From: Hephaestia caeni | GTDB lineage: Bacteria > Pseudomonadota > Alphaproteobacteria > Sphingomonadales > Sphingomonadaceae | Direction of reading: 5' to 3' | DNA length: 64,000 nt | Assembly (NCBI RefSeq): GCF_003550065.1 | Contig: NZ_QXDC01000003.1 | Coordinates: forward strand, 310,001 to 374,000 | Shown: one piece after another, positions 38,748 through 48,079 of the stretch | How positions within the stretch are numbered: the stretch's first letter is position 1 | Layout of the letters: every line of letters begins with the position of its first letter | Notes under the pieces: generated by a model | What the model saw: only the letters and a program-made list of their open reading frames with translations | Told to the model about the DNA's origin: nothing | Databases searched by the model: none | Position numbers and translations under genes: made by a program

Positions 38748-41132
38748 TCAGAAACGATAGCCGAGTTCGACCGCCACCTCGCGCCCGCGGCCGACGACGC
38801 CGCGCTGCTCGCGCGCCTGCCCGGTCTTGTCCTGTGCCGAGAGGATGTAATAGCGGTTGGTAAGGTTGCGCCCCACCAGCCCAACGGTGGCACCGTTCCC
38901 GAGATCGAACCGGGCGCTTGCGTTCAAGCGCCAGAAATCGGGCTGGTACGACCCCGGCGATAGCGCCTCGGCGCCGTAATAGCTGCTCGTATAGATCGCG
39001 TCGCCGGTGAGGGTGAGCTTCTGATCGCCCAGATCCGCGACATAGGTGGCGCCGATGTTGCCCGCCCAATCCGGCGAGCGCGTCGGTGCCCGGCCGGTGA
39101 AATCCTGCGCCGCCGCGACGCAGCCCTCGTCCTCGGTCTGTCCCGAGAAGCATTGCCCGACGAAGGTGCCGAACCGGTTTCGGTTCCAGTTCAGCGAACC
39201 GCGCAACTGGAAAGCGCTCGTAACGTCATAATAAGCGTTCGCGTCGATCCCGACCTGTTTCAGCGCTCCGGCATTCGCAAGCGTGTAGGAAATGGTCGCG
39301 GGGTTGTAGGTGTTCACCTGAAGATCGGTGAATTTATATGTATAGGCGGTCACGTCGGCACGCAGCCGGCCACCCATCAGCGACGCCTTCGCGCCGGCCT
39401 CGAAACCGCGCACCTTTTCGGATTCGAAGTCGAAATCGCCAAGCACCGATGCCGCCGTAATCGTCGACGACAAGGCGAAGCCGCCCGATTTGTAGCCGGT
39501 CCGATAGCCGACGAAGAAGGTCACGTCGGGCGAATAATGATAAGCGACCGTCACTTCGGGCGAGACGTTGTTGAACGTCTGGTGATCGGTGAAGCCCTTG
39601 CCGTAGGGGAAGGACGCGCGCCCGTGTTCGGCGATGTTGAACAGCGTCGATGCCTTGGTTTCATGCGTGTACCGCGCGCCACCGGCGATCTCGAGTTGGT
39701 CAATCGGCTTGAGGATCATCTGCGCGAACGCCGAATAGGCCTTGTTGAGCTGGGTGCCGTGCTTTTCGAACGCGACCAGCGTGCCCGCCGCCAGATTGAG
39801 ATCGGTATCGTCGCGCAGCTTGGCGTATTGATGATACGGATCGACATCGACGCTCTGGTAGAACCCACCGACCATCAGGTTGAACGGCCCTTCGAAGTCG
39901 GTCAGGACGCGCAATTCCTGGCTGAAAATCTTGTAGGTCATGTTGGTGTAGGTCTGGAGCTGCGAATAGCTCGTTTCGTCGAAATTGCCGTAGGCGAAAT
40001 TCTCCCATGCCGTGTAGCCGGTGATCGCGCTGATCTTGAACTTGTCGAGATCGAGCTGGTTGGCGAACGAGACGAGCACCGCCTTGAACGATCCGCGATC
40101 GATGCCACCCTTCGAATCCGGGATATATTGGGCGAGGCCCGGCGGAAGCTGCCCCTGCGAGACGCGGTTGTCCGGCACGCATTCGCCGTACGGATCGTCG
40201 ATATTGTAAACCTTGGGATGCGCGCCGACGCACCCGCCGACGACCTGGCTGGTAACGCCGGGGCCGTCGTTGCGCGCATCGTCGACCGTCACCTTGAGCT
40301 TGCTCGAGAAGTTCGGTGCCGGATCCCAGCTCAGCGACACGCGGCCGAGGAACTCGCGATCCCCCAGCCGCTGACGGCTCTTGGGCGGATCGGCAAAGGG
40401 ATAGGCCGGGTTGAACGGGTTGGCGATCGCCTGCGCGGTATTGTGCATCCAGCCGGTCATGTTGCGATACCTGAGCGCGATCCGGCCCTTGAGCGTGTCG
40501 GTGAGCGGGCCCGACAGCATCACGTCGGTGGTCGATTCGTCACCGACGAATTCGTACGACGTGCGCGCATAGCCCTCGAAATGATCGGTCGGCTCGGCTG
40601 AGGTCAGCGAGATGACGCCGGCGGTGTTGTTCTTGCCGAACATCAGCGTCTGCGGCCCCTTCATCACCTCGGCCCGGCCAAGGTCGAAAAAGCCCGCCGA
40701 GGTGATCCACGAGCTGTTGATCGGTACGCCGTCCGCGACGATCGTCACCGGCTGTTCGAAACCGATCGTCGTCGGCGCGGTGCTGACCCCGCGGATCGCG
40801 ATCGAACCGCCGCCGAGCCCGACGGTGCTGCCGACGACAAGGCCGGGCACGTTCTGCGTGATCCGCTGGATGCTGTCCGAATTATAGCGCTGGATCTCGT
40901 CGCCGGTGAGCACACTGACCGCCACCGGAACCTCGATCGCCCGCTCCTCGCGCAGGCGCGCGGTGACGACGATATCCGCGGGCGCCTGATCGGCGGCGGC
41001 CGACGGCACCTGCTGCGACGGCCCCGAATCGCCCGCATCGGCGGTCTGCGCGATCGCCGCACCGCCGCACAACATCACGGCAACCGCAACCAATGATGCG
41101 GCGCCCTTCATCGTCACGTCCAGTTTCGTCAT
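38748..41132 (-). CDS. TonB-dependent receptor
   Basis: A 794-residue outer-membrane receptor: signal peptide (to about AIAQ, residue 29), a low-complexity linker, plug domain (DIVVTARLREERAIEVPVAV, SVLTGDEIQRYNSDSIQRITQNVPGL, GSIAIRGVST, RAEVMKGPQTLMFGKNNTAGVISL) and a barrel ending VAVELGYRF with the terminal aromatic. This plug type is frequent in sphingomonads beside genes for degradation of hydrophobic compounds. ATG 41132 has GGGGAGG 6 nt upstream. It likely imports the substrate of the island. Confidence 0.9.
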   Translation of the reverse strand: MTKLDVTMKGAASLVAVAVMLCGGAAIAQTADAGDSGPSQQVPSAAADQAPADIVVTARLREERAIEVPVAVSVLTGDEIQRYNSDSIQRITQNVPGLVVGSTVGLGGGSIAIRGVSTAPTTIGFEQPVTIVADGVPINSSWITSAGFFDLGRAEVMKGPQTLMFGKNNTAGVISLTSAEPTDHFEGYARTSYEFVGDESTTDVMLSGPLTDTLKGRIALRYRNMTGWMHNTAQAIANPFNPAYPFADPPKSRQRLGDREFLGRVSLSWDPAPNFSSKLKVTVDDARNDGPGVTSQVVGGCVGAHPKVYNIDDPYGECVPDNRVSQGQLPPGLAQYIPDSKGGIDRGSFKAVLVSFANQLDLDKFKISAITGYTAWENFAYGNFDETSYSQLQTYTNMTYKIFSQELRVLTDFEGPFNLMVGGFYQSVDVDPYHQYAKLRDDTDLNLAAGTLVAFEKHGTQLNKAYSAFAQMILKPIDQLEIAGGARYTHETKASTLFNIAEHGRASFPYGKGFTDHQTFNNVSPEVTVAYHYSPDVTFFVGYRTGYKSGGFALSSTITAASVLGDFDFESEKVRGFEAGAKASLMGGRLRADVTAYTYKFTDLQVNTYNPATISYTLANAGALKQVGIDANAYYDVTSAFQLRGSLNWNRNRFGTFVGQCFSGQTEDEGCVAAAQDFTGRAPTRSPDWAGNIGATYVADLGDQKLTLTGDAIYTSSYYGAEALSPGSYQPDFWRLNASARFDLGNGATVGLVGRNLTNRYYILSAQDKTGQAREQRGVVGRGREVAVELGYRF

Positions 41133-41211
41133 GACCAACCTCCCCTAGAGAGCACCGAAAATTTTCCATCAACTTTCGTATGCCCGATGAAATCAGATTA
41201 AGTTTCGATCT

Positions 41212-42309
41212 TTATTTGGTTTTATCTTCTATATATCGCGCGAGCTTTGGCCCGATATCTTCGGCCATCAGCCGGTATGATTTGAGATGGGCGGCGCGAT
41301 CGTCCCAATCCTTCTTCGCGATCAGGAGGCCGCCGAACGGCCCGACCGTGTCGACGATCTCGACGAGACGATCGAGCACCGTCGCCGGGCTGCCCTTGAT
41401 GACGATATCGGCGAGCATCCGCGCGACGGTGATGTCGGCATCGGGGGTCTCGGGGGTCGGCTTGAAGATGCCGAGCATCCCGCGCGATCCCAGGTTCCGC
41501 CAGAAATAATCGTAATACCACCAGATCGAATTGTTCGGCCGAGCGAGATAGGCCTCGGCCTCGGCATCGCTGTCGGCGACGAAGATGCTCCGCCCAAGCC
41601 GCCATTTGCGCCAGTCGGGCGCGATCCCGCCGCGCTCGGCGCCCTCGCAATAGGTTTCCCAATGCGTCTTGGCGTTCACGAAGGGCATGAAATTCGCCGA
41701 AATCATGCCCCAGCCGCGCTCGCCGGCGAGCCGTGCCGGCCCCGAACGCGGGCTCATCGCGGTGGTGAAGATCGGCGGATGCGGCTGCTGGAGCGGCTTG
41801 ATCACCCGGCCGTGGCCGAGGCTGGTGTTGACCGCCTTTTCGAGCTTGATCGTCCAGAACTCGCCCTTGATGTCCCAGGGCGGTTCGCCGGCCCAGATCT
41901 GCTGGATCATGTCGATCGATTCGACCATCATCGCGTTGCGATCGGACGTGAGTGTGCCGAACACCTCCATGTCGCTGCCCAGCCCGCCCGGCCCGATGCC
42001 CATCAGCAGGCGCCCGCCCGAAAGGTTGTCGAACAGGGCGGTATTGCCCGCGATCTGGAGCGGGTGATGCTGCGGCAGGTTGAAGACGCCGGTGCCCAGC
42101 TTGATCGACCGCGTTTCGGGGATCAGCGTCGCGAGGAACTGGAGCGGATCGGTGATCGGCTCCGACGTGGCGGTATAATGTTCGCCGACGAAGACCTCGT
42201 CATAGCCGAGCTTGTCGAGTTCGATGACGCACTCGCGATCCTCGGCGAGAAACGGCGCAAGCGGTTTGTCGGGATCGTGCAAGGGCATCAGGAACAGGCC
42301 GAGCTTCAT
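41212..42309 (-). CDS. LLM-class flavin-dependent monooxygenase
   Basis: A 365-residue bacterial-luciferase-like protein: LGFLMPLH-type N-terminus, ECVIELDKLGYDEVFVGEHYTA, IKLGTGVFNLPQHHPLQIAGNTALFDNLSGGRLLMGIGPGG and PPIFTTAMSPRSGPARLAGERGWG. These marks resemble the limonene monooxygenase/alkanal-type branch. It would oxygenate a terpenoid-like or ketone substrate using reduced flavin, possibly provided by the reductase at 36066. The start ATG 42309 overlaps the ligase stop by one base (TGATG), with GGAGA 7 nt upstream; GTG 42312 is an alternative. Confidence 0.83.
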   Translation of the reverse strand: MKLGLFLMPLHDPDKPLAPFLAEDRECVIELDKLGYDEVFVGEHYTATSEPITDPLQFLATLIPETRSIKLGTGVFNLPQHHPLQIAGNTALFDNLSGGRLLMGIGPGGLGSDMEVFGTLTSDRNAMMVESIDMIQQIWAGEPPWDIKGEFWTIKLEKAVNTSLGHGRVIKPLQQPHPPIFTTAMSPRSGPARLAGERGWGMISANFMPFVNAKTHWETYCEGAERGGIAPDWRKWRLGRSIFVADSDAEAEAYLARPNNSIWWYYDYFWRNLGSRGMLGIFKPTPETPDADITVARMLADIVIKGSPATVLDRLVEIVDTVGPFGGLLIAKKDWDDRAAHLKSYRLMAEDIGPKLARYIEDKTK

Positions 42310-43907
42310 CACGCAATCTCCGCTTTGTGGGTATGGCCCTGGGCCTGAACGTCGTTCGCGGCCGTGGGGCCGTCGAGGTGCCGCTGCGCCATCTCGCGCA
42401 GCCGGCCGCGCTGGATCTTCACGCCGTTGGGACTAGCGATCGACGGCAGGCTATCGATCACCAGCGCGCGCACCGGCACCTTGTAGCGCGCGAGCGAGGC
42501 GCGACAGGCGGCCAGGATCTCTGTTTCGACCAGGACCGCGCCGGGCGCGGCGATCAGGAAGGCGAACGGCACCAAGCGGCCTTCATGGGTCACCGCGACC
42601 ACTTGCGCACTCTCGACGCCAGGCAGGTCCTGGAGGAAGTCCTCGATCTCGCGCGGGTTCACGAGGAAGCCGCCGAGCCGCAACACATCGTCGATCCGGG
42701 ATCGGAAGGTGAAGCGCCCATCGGCGACCTCACCATGATCGCCGCTGTGAAAGAAGCCGTCGGCATCGCGTGCGCGTTGCGTGCGTTCCGCGTCGCCCAG
42801 ATAATGGTCGAAGCCCGAAGGGCCGCGGAGCAGCAATTCGCCATCGACGGCGCGGACATCGGCATCGGCGCTCACCGGCGCCACCGCAACCTGCTCGCCA
42901 GTGGCCTGCGACGCCAGCGCGTAGAGCGCCTGCATCTCGGAACTACCATAGATGCTGTGTGGACGGAGCCCCATCGCGATACCGCGCGCGATCGCGTGGA
43001 CGGCATCGGGTTGGAAGGCCGCGATCGCGGAGAAGCGCACGCCGTCGAACGGCACGCCTTCCGCAGCGTCGGCGAGCCGGCCGATCATCCGATCGTCGCC
43101 GAAGAGATGCGTGATGCCCCGATCACGGATCAGCGTCGCCGCCAGGCGCGGATCGAATATGTCGAGGCAGACAAGCTCAGCCGCCCCGGCGACCGCCGCC
43201 ATCGCCGCGACATTACCGAACGTCCCGCAAAACGGCACCGTCGCGAGCAGCCTGGCGCCCTGCTCCCCCATACCGATCCGATCCGCGACATCATCGGCAT
43301 GGCCCGCGATCGAGGCCTGATCGTGGACGATCAATTTGGGTCGCGCGGTCGTACCGCTGCTGGTGTAGACGAGCGCGGCGGCATCGGGCTGCGCGCGATC
43401 TTCGATCCGACCGTCGAGCCCCGTGGGGATCAACGCGCGACGCACCGCCAGATCATCGTCGGGCAGCGTGTCCGCGAACAACATCGCCTCGAGCGCGGGC
43501 AGCGCGCCAAGATCGATCCCCTCCCGCACCGATCGCAAATCGATCGCGCCGAAGGCTTGACGCGTGATCAGAAGCCGAGCGCCCGAGCGCGCCAACACGT
43601 CGCCGATCTCGGCACTGCCGAAGCGCGTATTGATATGAACCGCCGGCGCCGCGAGTCGCGCGAGCGCGAATATGCCGGTCAGGTAATCGATTCCATTGGG
43701 CAGCCAGAGCGCGACGGGCACGCCGGGCGCAACGCCCTGATCGGCGAGATACCGCGCGAGCCCTTCGACCCGGCGCGCGAAAAGAGTCCAGGTCAGGCGC
43801 TGATCGCCGTCGTGGATCGCGACCCGCGATCCGGCACGCGCCATCGACCGGGCAAGAAGCTCCGACAAGGTTGCCGAACGGCCGTATCGAGGCACGCGAG
43901 CGATCAT
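42309..43907 (-). CDS. AMP-forming acyl-CoA synthetase (ligase), divergent
   Basis: A 532-residue adenylate-forming enzyme. Motifs: ALVYTSSGTTARPKLIVHD (P-loop), GSSEMQAL (adenine-binding, where YGxTE is usual), DGFFHSGDHGEVADG, RIDDVLRLGGFLVNPREIEDFLQDLPGV and, at the C-terminus, SPNGVKIQRGRLRE replacing the usual NxTGKxxR lysine loop but keeping Lys. It would activate a carboxylic acid as CoA ester. It is co-transcribed with the LLM monooxygenase and reads from the region holding the 44011 palindrome. Confidence 0.83.
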   Translation of the reverse strand: MIARVPRYGRSATLSELLARSMARAGSRVAIHDGDQRLTWTLFARRVEGLARYLADQGVAPGVPVALWLPNGIDYLTGIFALARLAAPAVHINTRFGSAEIGDVLARSGARLLITRQAFGAIDLRSVREGIDLGALPALEAMLFADTLPDDDLAVRRALIPTGLDGRIEDRAQPDAAALVYTSSGTTARPKLIVHDQASIAGHADDVADRIGMGEQGARLLATVPFCGTFGNVAAMAAVAGAAELVCLDIFDPRLAATLIRDRGITHLFGDDRMIGRLADAAEGVPFDGVRFSAIAAFQPDAVHAIARGIAMGLRPHSIYGSSEMQALYALASQATGEQVAVAPVSADADVRAVDGELLLRGPSGFDHYLGDAERTQRARDADGFFHSGDHGEVADGRFTFRSRIDDVLRLGGFLVNPREIEDFLQDLPGVESAQVVAVTHEGRLVPFAFLIAAPGAVLVETEILAACRASLARYKVPVRALVIDSLPSIASPNGVKIQRGRLREMAQRHLDGPTAANDVQAQGHTHKAEIA

Positions 43908-44149
43908 CCTCTTCCCATCTTCGGGCCAGGCGTCTGATGCGCCCGAGCCGGCAGACCATAGGCACAGCCGGATCGACGTTCAACATAATTTTCAACTGAG
44001 TGACATTATTTTCATCATATTGAATAATTTTGATGTGATAGGCCATGAACGCTTGACGATCTATATTTCACCATGCAGAAACTTCTTTCACTGATGTGTA
44101 AATATTCGCTTCGGACGGATGAGGCGTAAGAGAGGGTGTCGGGGCAGAC
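43908..44149. promoter_or_regulatory. Divergent promoter region with IclR-like palindromes
   Basis: The 242-nt gap between the ligase and the mutase operon is strikingly AT-rich from 43980 to 44110. TTCATCATATTGAA (44011-44024) matches the IclR palindrome at 12 of 14 positions and is embedded in a wider ATTATT...AATAAT dyad; TTCACCATGCAGAA (44067-44080) matches at 11. Together they suggest that IclR controls both directions. No small gene is supported here. Confidence 0.55.
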
Positions 44150-44923
44150 ATGCTGGTTGCGAAAACGCACAAAAGTGGCGTCGTCACGCTGACGCTGTGC
44201 CGCGCCGCCAAACGCAATGCGCTGAGCGGTGCTCTGATCGAAGCGCTCGGCACGAGGCTTGATGCGACGCGCGACGAAGATATGGCGGTGCTGGTGGTGC
44301 GCGGTGACGGGGACCGGGCGTTCGCGTCGGGGGGTGATCTCGACGAACTCTCGGCGATCCGCACCGTGGAAGCCGCCGCCGATATGTCGCATCGCTTTCG
44401 GGCGGTTCTCGAAAAATTGCGCAGCTTCCCGGTGCCCGTGATCGCGGCATTGAACGGCGATGCGTTCGGCGGCGGGGCCGAACTGGCGATGGCCTGCGAT
44501 CTGCGGATCGCGGCCGGGCACGCGCGGATCGGGTTTCTCCAGGGCAAGCTCGCGATCTCCACCGCATGGGGCGGCGGACCGGATCTGTTCGCCGCGCTGG
44601 GGATCAGCCGCGCGCTACGCTTACTAGGACGCGCGGAAATCCTGTCCGCGCCCTGCGCGCGCGAATGGGGATTGCTCGACGCCGTCGCCGATGACGGCCA
44701 GCCGTTCGAGGCCTTCGTCGACGCTTATGTGGCGGGCTTCTCCGAACGGACGCCCGACGTCATGCGCGCCTTCAAGGCGCTCGCACATGCCGCGCGCATC
44801 GGCGCCCCCCGCGACGCGGCGCTGGCGCTCGAAACCAAGCATTTCGCCCGCACCTGGGCCGACGACGCACATTGGGCCGCGGTCGAGGCAAGCCTTGGCC
44901 GGGCCGGAAAGGTTCAGGAGTAA
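44150..44923 (+). CDS. Crotonase-family protein, possible alkylmalonyl-CoA decarboxylase (ECHDC1-like)
   Basis: A 257-residue crotonase-fold enzyme with oxyanion-hole segments AFASGGDLDEL (57-67) and GDAFGGGAELAMACD (103-117). Glu111 is kept but the second hydratase Glu is Gln131, and AISTAWGGGPDLF (135-147) resembles GIIPSWGGATRL of the ethylmalonyl-CoA decarboxylase ECHDC1 as I recall it. It is the first gene of the B12 mutase operon, in the place where E. coli has methylmalonyl-CoA decarboxylase in the Sbm system. Decarboxylation of a substituted malonyl-CoA is therefore my preferred inference; hydration is the alternative. The ribosome site is weak. Confidence 0.72.
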   Translation: MLVAKTHKSGVVTLTLCRAAKRNALSGALIEALGTRLDATRDEDMAVLVVRGDGDRAFASGGDLDELSAIRTVEAAADMSHRFRAVLEKLRSFPVPVIAALNGDAFGGGAELAMACDLRIAAGHARIGFLQGKLAISTAWGGGPDLFAALGISRALRLLGRAEILSAPCAREWGLLDAVADDGQPFEAFVDAYVAGFSERTPDVMRAFKALAHAARIGAPRDAALALETKHFARTWADDAHWAAVEASLGRAGKVQE

Positions 44924-44925
44924 CG

Positions 44926-46533
44926 ATGGCGCGCGCAGCCGAACCCCCGCCAACCCGCCCGCTGGGCCGAACGCCGTCCGGAATCGAGATCCCGCTGGTC
45001 GCCGGCCCCGGGCATCACCGGACCGCGAGCGAAGGCGAGCCCGGGCAATGGCCGTTCACGCGGGGCATCTTCCCCGACGGCTATACCGGCCGGACCTGGA
45101 CGATGCGCCAATATTCGGGGTTCGGCACCGCCGAGGAATCGAACGCCCGGTACAAGTTCCTGCTCGAAAGCGGGCAGACCGGCCTGTCGGTGGCGCTCGA
45201 TCTGCCCACCCAGTGCGGCTACGATCCGGTCGATCCGATCGCCGGCCCGGAGGTCGGCAAGGTCGGCGTGTCGCTGTCGAACCTGTCGGAAATGGAATTG
45301 CTGTTCGACGGCATCGATCTCGGCGGCATCTCGACCTCGTTCACGATCAACGGCACCGCGGCGATCATCTACGCCATGTACGTCGCCTGTGCCGACAAGC
45401 AGGGCGTGCCGCGCGATCGGCTGACCGGCACGATCCAGAACGACATCCTCAAGGAATATGTCGCGCGCGGCACCTGGATCTGGCCGGTGCGGCCGTCGAT
45501 GCGGCTGATCGCCGATACGATTCTCTACGCGAACCAGACGAGCCCGCGGTTCAACCCGATCTCGATCGCCGGGGCGCACGTCCGCGACGCCGGCTGCACC
45601 GCGGTCGAGGAAATGGCGTACACGCTCGCCAACGGGCTCGCTTATGTCGACGAACTGGTCGCGCGCGGCGGCGAGGTCGCCAAATTCGCCAAGCGGCTGA
45701 GCTTCTTCTTCTACGTCCACATGGATTTCTTCGAGGAGATCGCGAAGTTCCGCGCCGGGCGGCGGCTGTGGGCGAAGCTGCTCAGCGAACGCTACGGCGT
45801 CACCGACGCGAAGGCGCTGATGTTCCGCTTCGGCGTCGTCTGCGGCGGGTCGTCGCTCACCGCGGCGCAGCCCTTCAACAATGTGGTGCGCGTCGGCATC
45901 GAGACGATGGCCGCGGTCTTCGGCGGCGCGCAATCGATCTTCACCGCCGCGTTCGACGAGGCGACGCAAATTCCCAGCGAATTTTCCGCTGAACTCGCGC
46001 TGCGCACCCAGCAGGTGCTCGCCGCCGAAAGCGGGATCGCGAAATCGGTCGATCCGCTGGGCGGCAGCCATCTGGTCGAATATCTTACCGATCGTACCGA
46101 AGAGGCGATCGAGGCGGTGATGCGCGAGATCGACGATTATGGCGGCGTGATCAAGGCGATCGAGGACGGCTGGTTGCAGGCGCGGCTGGCGCAACGCGCG
46201 CTCGAGCGCAAGATCGCGATCGACGCCAGGGAAACGCTCGTCGTCGGCGTCAACGTCCATACCGGCGGCTCGGGCGGCGAGATGGGCGAACAGTTCCGGA
46301 TCGATCCGGAAACGACCCGCACCGTCAAGGCGAAATACGCCGCGATCCGCGAATCGCGCAACGAGGGCGATGTCGAGCGAACGCTTGCCGCGCTGTCGAG
46401 GGCGGCCGCCAGCGACCACGAGAACATCCTGCCCTACCTGGTCGACTGCTGCCACGCTTATGCCACCGTCGGCGAGATGGTCAGCCGGCTGAGCGCCGAA
46501 TGGGGCGCTTTCGAGGAACCGATCCGGCTATGA
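44926..46533 (+). CDS. B12-dependent acyl-CoA mutase, large (catalytic) subunit, divergent active site
   Basis: A 535-residue TIM-barrel subunit of the methylmalonyl-CoA mutase family without its own B12 domain. GYTGRTWTMRQYSGFGTAEESN, GLSVALDLPTQCGYD, TIQNDILKEY and the DPLGGSHLVEYLT region define the family. With an offset of 26 to P. shermanii numbering, Tyr63 (Tyr89) and Arg181 (Arg207), which recognise the substrate carboxylate in methylmalonyl-CoA mutase, are kept, as is His218 (His244). But Tyr243 is Ala217, and the HxQTSG loop (His328, Gln330) is GVVCGGS at 303-309. The substrate is therefore probably a larger substituted succinyl/malonyl-CoA. ATG 44926 has AGGAG 5 nt upstream. Confidence 0.85.
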   Translation: MARAAEPPPTRPLGRTPSGIEIPLVAGPGHHRTASEGEPGQWPFTRGIFPDGYTGRTWTMRQYSGFGTAEESNARYKFLLESGQTGLSVALDLPTQCGYDPVDPIAGPEVGKVGVSLSNLSEMELLFDGIDLGGISTSFTINGTAAIIYAMYVACADKQGVPRDRLTGTIQNDILKEYVARGTWIWPVRPSMRLIADTILYANQTSPRFNPISIAGAHVRDAGCTAVEEMAYTLANGLAYVDELVARGGEVAKFAKRLSFFFYVHMDFFEEIAKFRAGRRLWAKLLSERYGVTDAKALMFRFGVVCGGSSLTAAQPFNNVVRVGIETMAAVFGGAQSIFTAAFDEATQIPSEFSAELALRTQQVLAAESGIAKSVDPLGGSHLVEYLTDRTEEAIEAVMREIDDYGGVIKAIEDGWLQARLAQRALERKIAIDARETLVVGVNVHTGGSGGEMGEQFRIDPETTRTVKAKYAAIRESRNEGDVERTLAALSRAAASDHENILPYLVDCCHAYATVGEMVSRLSAEWGAFEEPIRL

Positions 46534-46943
46534 ACGACGCTCACGCCCTCCCCCTCACCGGCAAGCGCATCCTGGTGGCAAAGCCGGGGCTCGACGGCCA
46601 CGACATCGGCGCCAAGATCATTGCGCTGGCGCTTCGCGACGCGGGCGCCGAGGTGATCTATACCGGCTTGCGCAAGGCGCCCGATTTCATCGCCCGGATC
46701 GCGGTCGATGAGGATGTCGACGCGGTCGGCCTCAGCATCCTCTCGGGCAGCCATGTCGAACTCGTACGGCAGACGCGCGACTCGCTCGCCGACCTGGGCG
46801 GCGAGGATATCCCGATGTTTGTCGGCGGCACGATCCCGGGTGACGATCATGACGCGCTGCGGCAGCTCGGCGTCGCGCGCATCTTCACCAGCGAGATGCA
46901 GCTTCCCGACGTCATCACGCAGGTCGCCGAGGTATTGGCGTGA
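46530..46943 (+). CDS. B12-binding small subunit of the acyl-CoA mutase
   Basis: A 137-residue cobalamin-binding Rossmann domain with the base-off/His-on motif DGHDIGAK (DxHxxG), GLSILSGSH and the GG motif in FVGGTIPGDD. It pairs with the large subunit encoded just upstream; the split arrangement resembles 2-hydroxyisobutyryl-CoA and archaeal mutases. The ATG overlaps the large-subunit stop (ATGA), which favours equal expression. All cobalamin-contact motifs look intact, in contrast to the altered substrate site of the large subunit. Confidence 0.9.
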   Translation: MNDAHALPLTGKRILVAKPGLDGHDIGAKIIALALRDAGAEVIYTGLRKAPDFIARIAVDEDVDAVGLSILSGSHVELVRQTRDSLADLGGEDIPMFVGGTIPGDDHDALRQLGVARIFTSEMQLPDVITQVAEVLA

Positions 46944-48079
46944 GCGGCCCGCTTCGCGGCATCCGCATCCTCGAAATCGGCCATATGCTGGCCGGCCCCT
47001 ATTGCGGGCTGCTGCTGGCCGATCTCGGCGCCGAGGTCATCAAGATCGAACCCCCGACCGGCGATATCGCCCGCGAGGCGAGCCCGCATTTCGTCGGCGC
47101 GCACAACGCCTATTTCGCCAGCCTCAACCGCAACAAGCGCGGCGTCGTCATCGACCTGCAAAGCACAACCGGGCAGGCGCAGCTTCACGAGCTGTGCCGG
47201 TCGGCGGATGCGCTGATCACCAATCTCCGGCCGTCGGCGATCCGCAAGCTCGGGCTGACTTATGCGACCCTGCGCGAGATCAATCCCGGTCTCGTCTGCG
47301 TGGCGCTGACCGGGTTCGGCCTCACCAGCCCCTATGCCGAGCGCCCCGCCTATGATTACATCATCCAGGCGATGACGGGGGTGATGGAATTGACCGGCGA
47401 TCCCGGAACGCTTCCCACCAAGACGGGCTATTCGGCGGTCGACAATTCGGCCGGGGCGTTCGCGGCGCTGGGGATGCTCGCCAAGCTGCATTCGGGCGAG
47501 GGCGGGCAGGTCGATATCGCGATGTACGACGTGATGCTGTCGCAGCTCAATTATCTCGCCTCCTCGATCCTCAACGGCCAGGAAACCGCGCTGCGCCAGG
47601 CGAGTTCGGCGCACCCTTATTTCGTGCCGGCGCAGGTGTTTCAAACCGCGGATTCGTGGCTGGTGCTGTTCATCACCCATGACAGCTTCTGGCGCCTGTT
47701 CTGCGAAGCGGTCGGCCATCCCGAATGGATCGGCTCCCCCGAACACGGCACGATCTCCGCACGTAGCCGCAATCGCGCCAAGGTGATCGCCGACGTCTCG
47801 GCGGCGCTCGCGCAGCGCACCACCGAGGAATGGCTCGAACGGTTGCTACCGCTCGGCATCGTGGTCGCCGGGATCAAGACACTCGACCAGGCCCTGCACA
47901 GCGAGCAGACCCGCGCCCGCGGCATGATCGTCGAGGTGACCGCCGGCGACGCCACGCTCCAGCTCGTCGGCAATCCGATCAAGGTTCTCGGCATGGACGA
48001 GCAATTCGCCGAACCCCCGCTGCTCGGCGGCGACGACGACACGCTGCTCAGCACGCCGGCCGAGCATGACGCCGGTTGA
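46940..48079 (+). CDS. Class III (CaiB/BaiF) CoA-transferase of the mutase operon
   Basis: A 379-residue transferase: ILEIGHMLAGPYCGLLLADLGAEVIKIEPP, YFASLNRNKRGVVIDL, ALTGFGLTSPYAERPAYDYIIQAMTG, and catalytic Asp168 in TGYSAVDNSAG. The racemase His and Glu motifs are absent, so CoA transfer between acids is expected. A GTG start overlaps the B12-subunit stop (GTGA). In the Sbm system this position is filled by a class I propionyl-CoA:succinate CoA-transferase; here it could load a substituted succinate with CoA from the decarboxylated product. Confidence 0.85.
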   Translation: MSGPLRGIRILEIGHMLAGPYCGLLLADLGAEVIKIEPPTGDIAREASPHFVGAHNAYFASLNRNKRGVVIDLQSTTGQAQLHELCRSADALITNLRPSAIRKLGLTYATLREINPGLVCVALTGFGLTSPYAERPAYDYIIQAMTGVMELTGDPGTLPTKTGYSAVDNSAGAFAALGMLAKLHSGEGGQVDIAMYDVMLSQLNYLASSILNGQETALRQASSAHPYFVPAQVFQTADSWLVLFITHDSFWRLFCEAVGHPEWIGSPEHGTISARSRNRAKVIADVSAALAQRTTEEWLERLLPLGIVVAGIKTLDQALHSEQTRARGMIVEVTAGDATLQLVGNPIKVLGMDEQFAEPPLLGGDDDTLLSTPAEHDAG

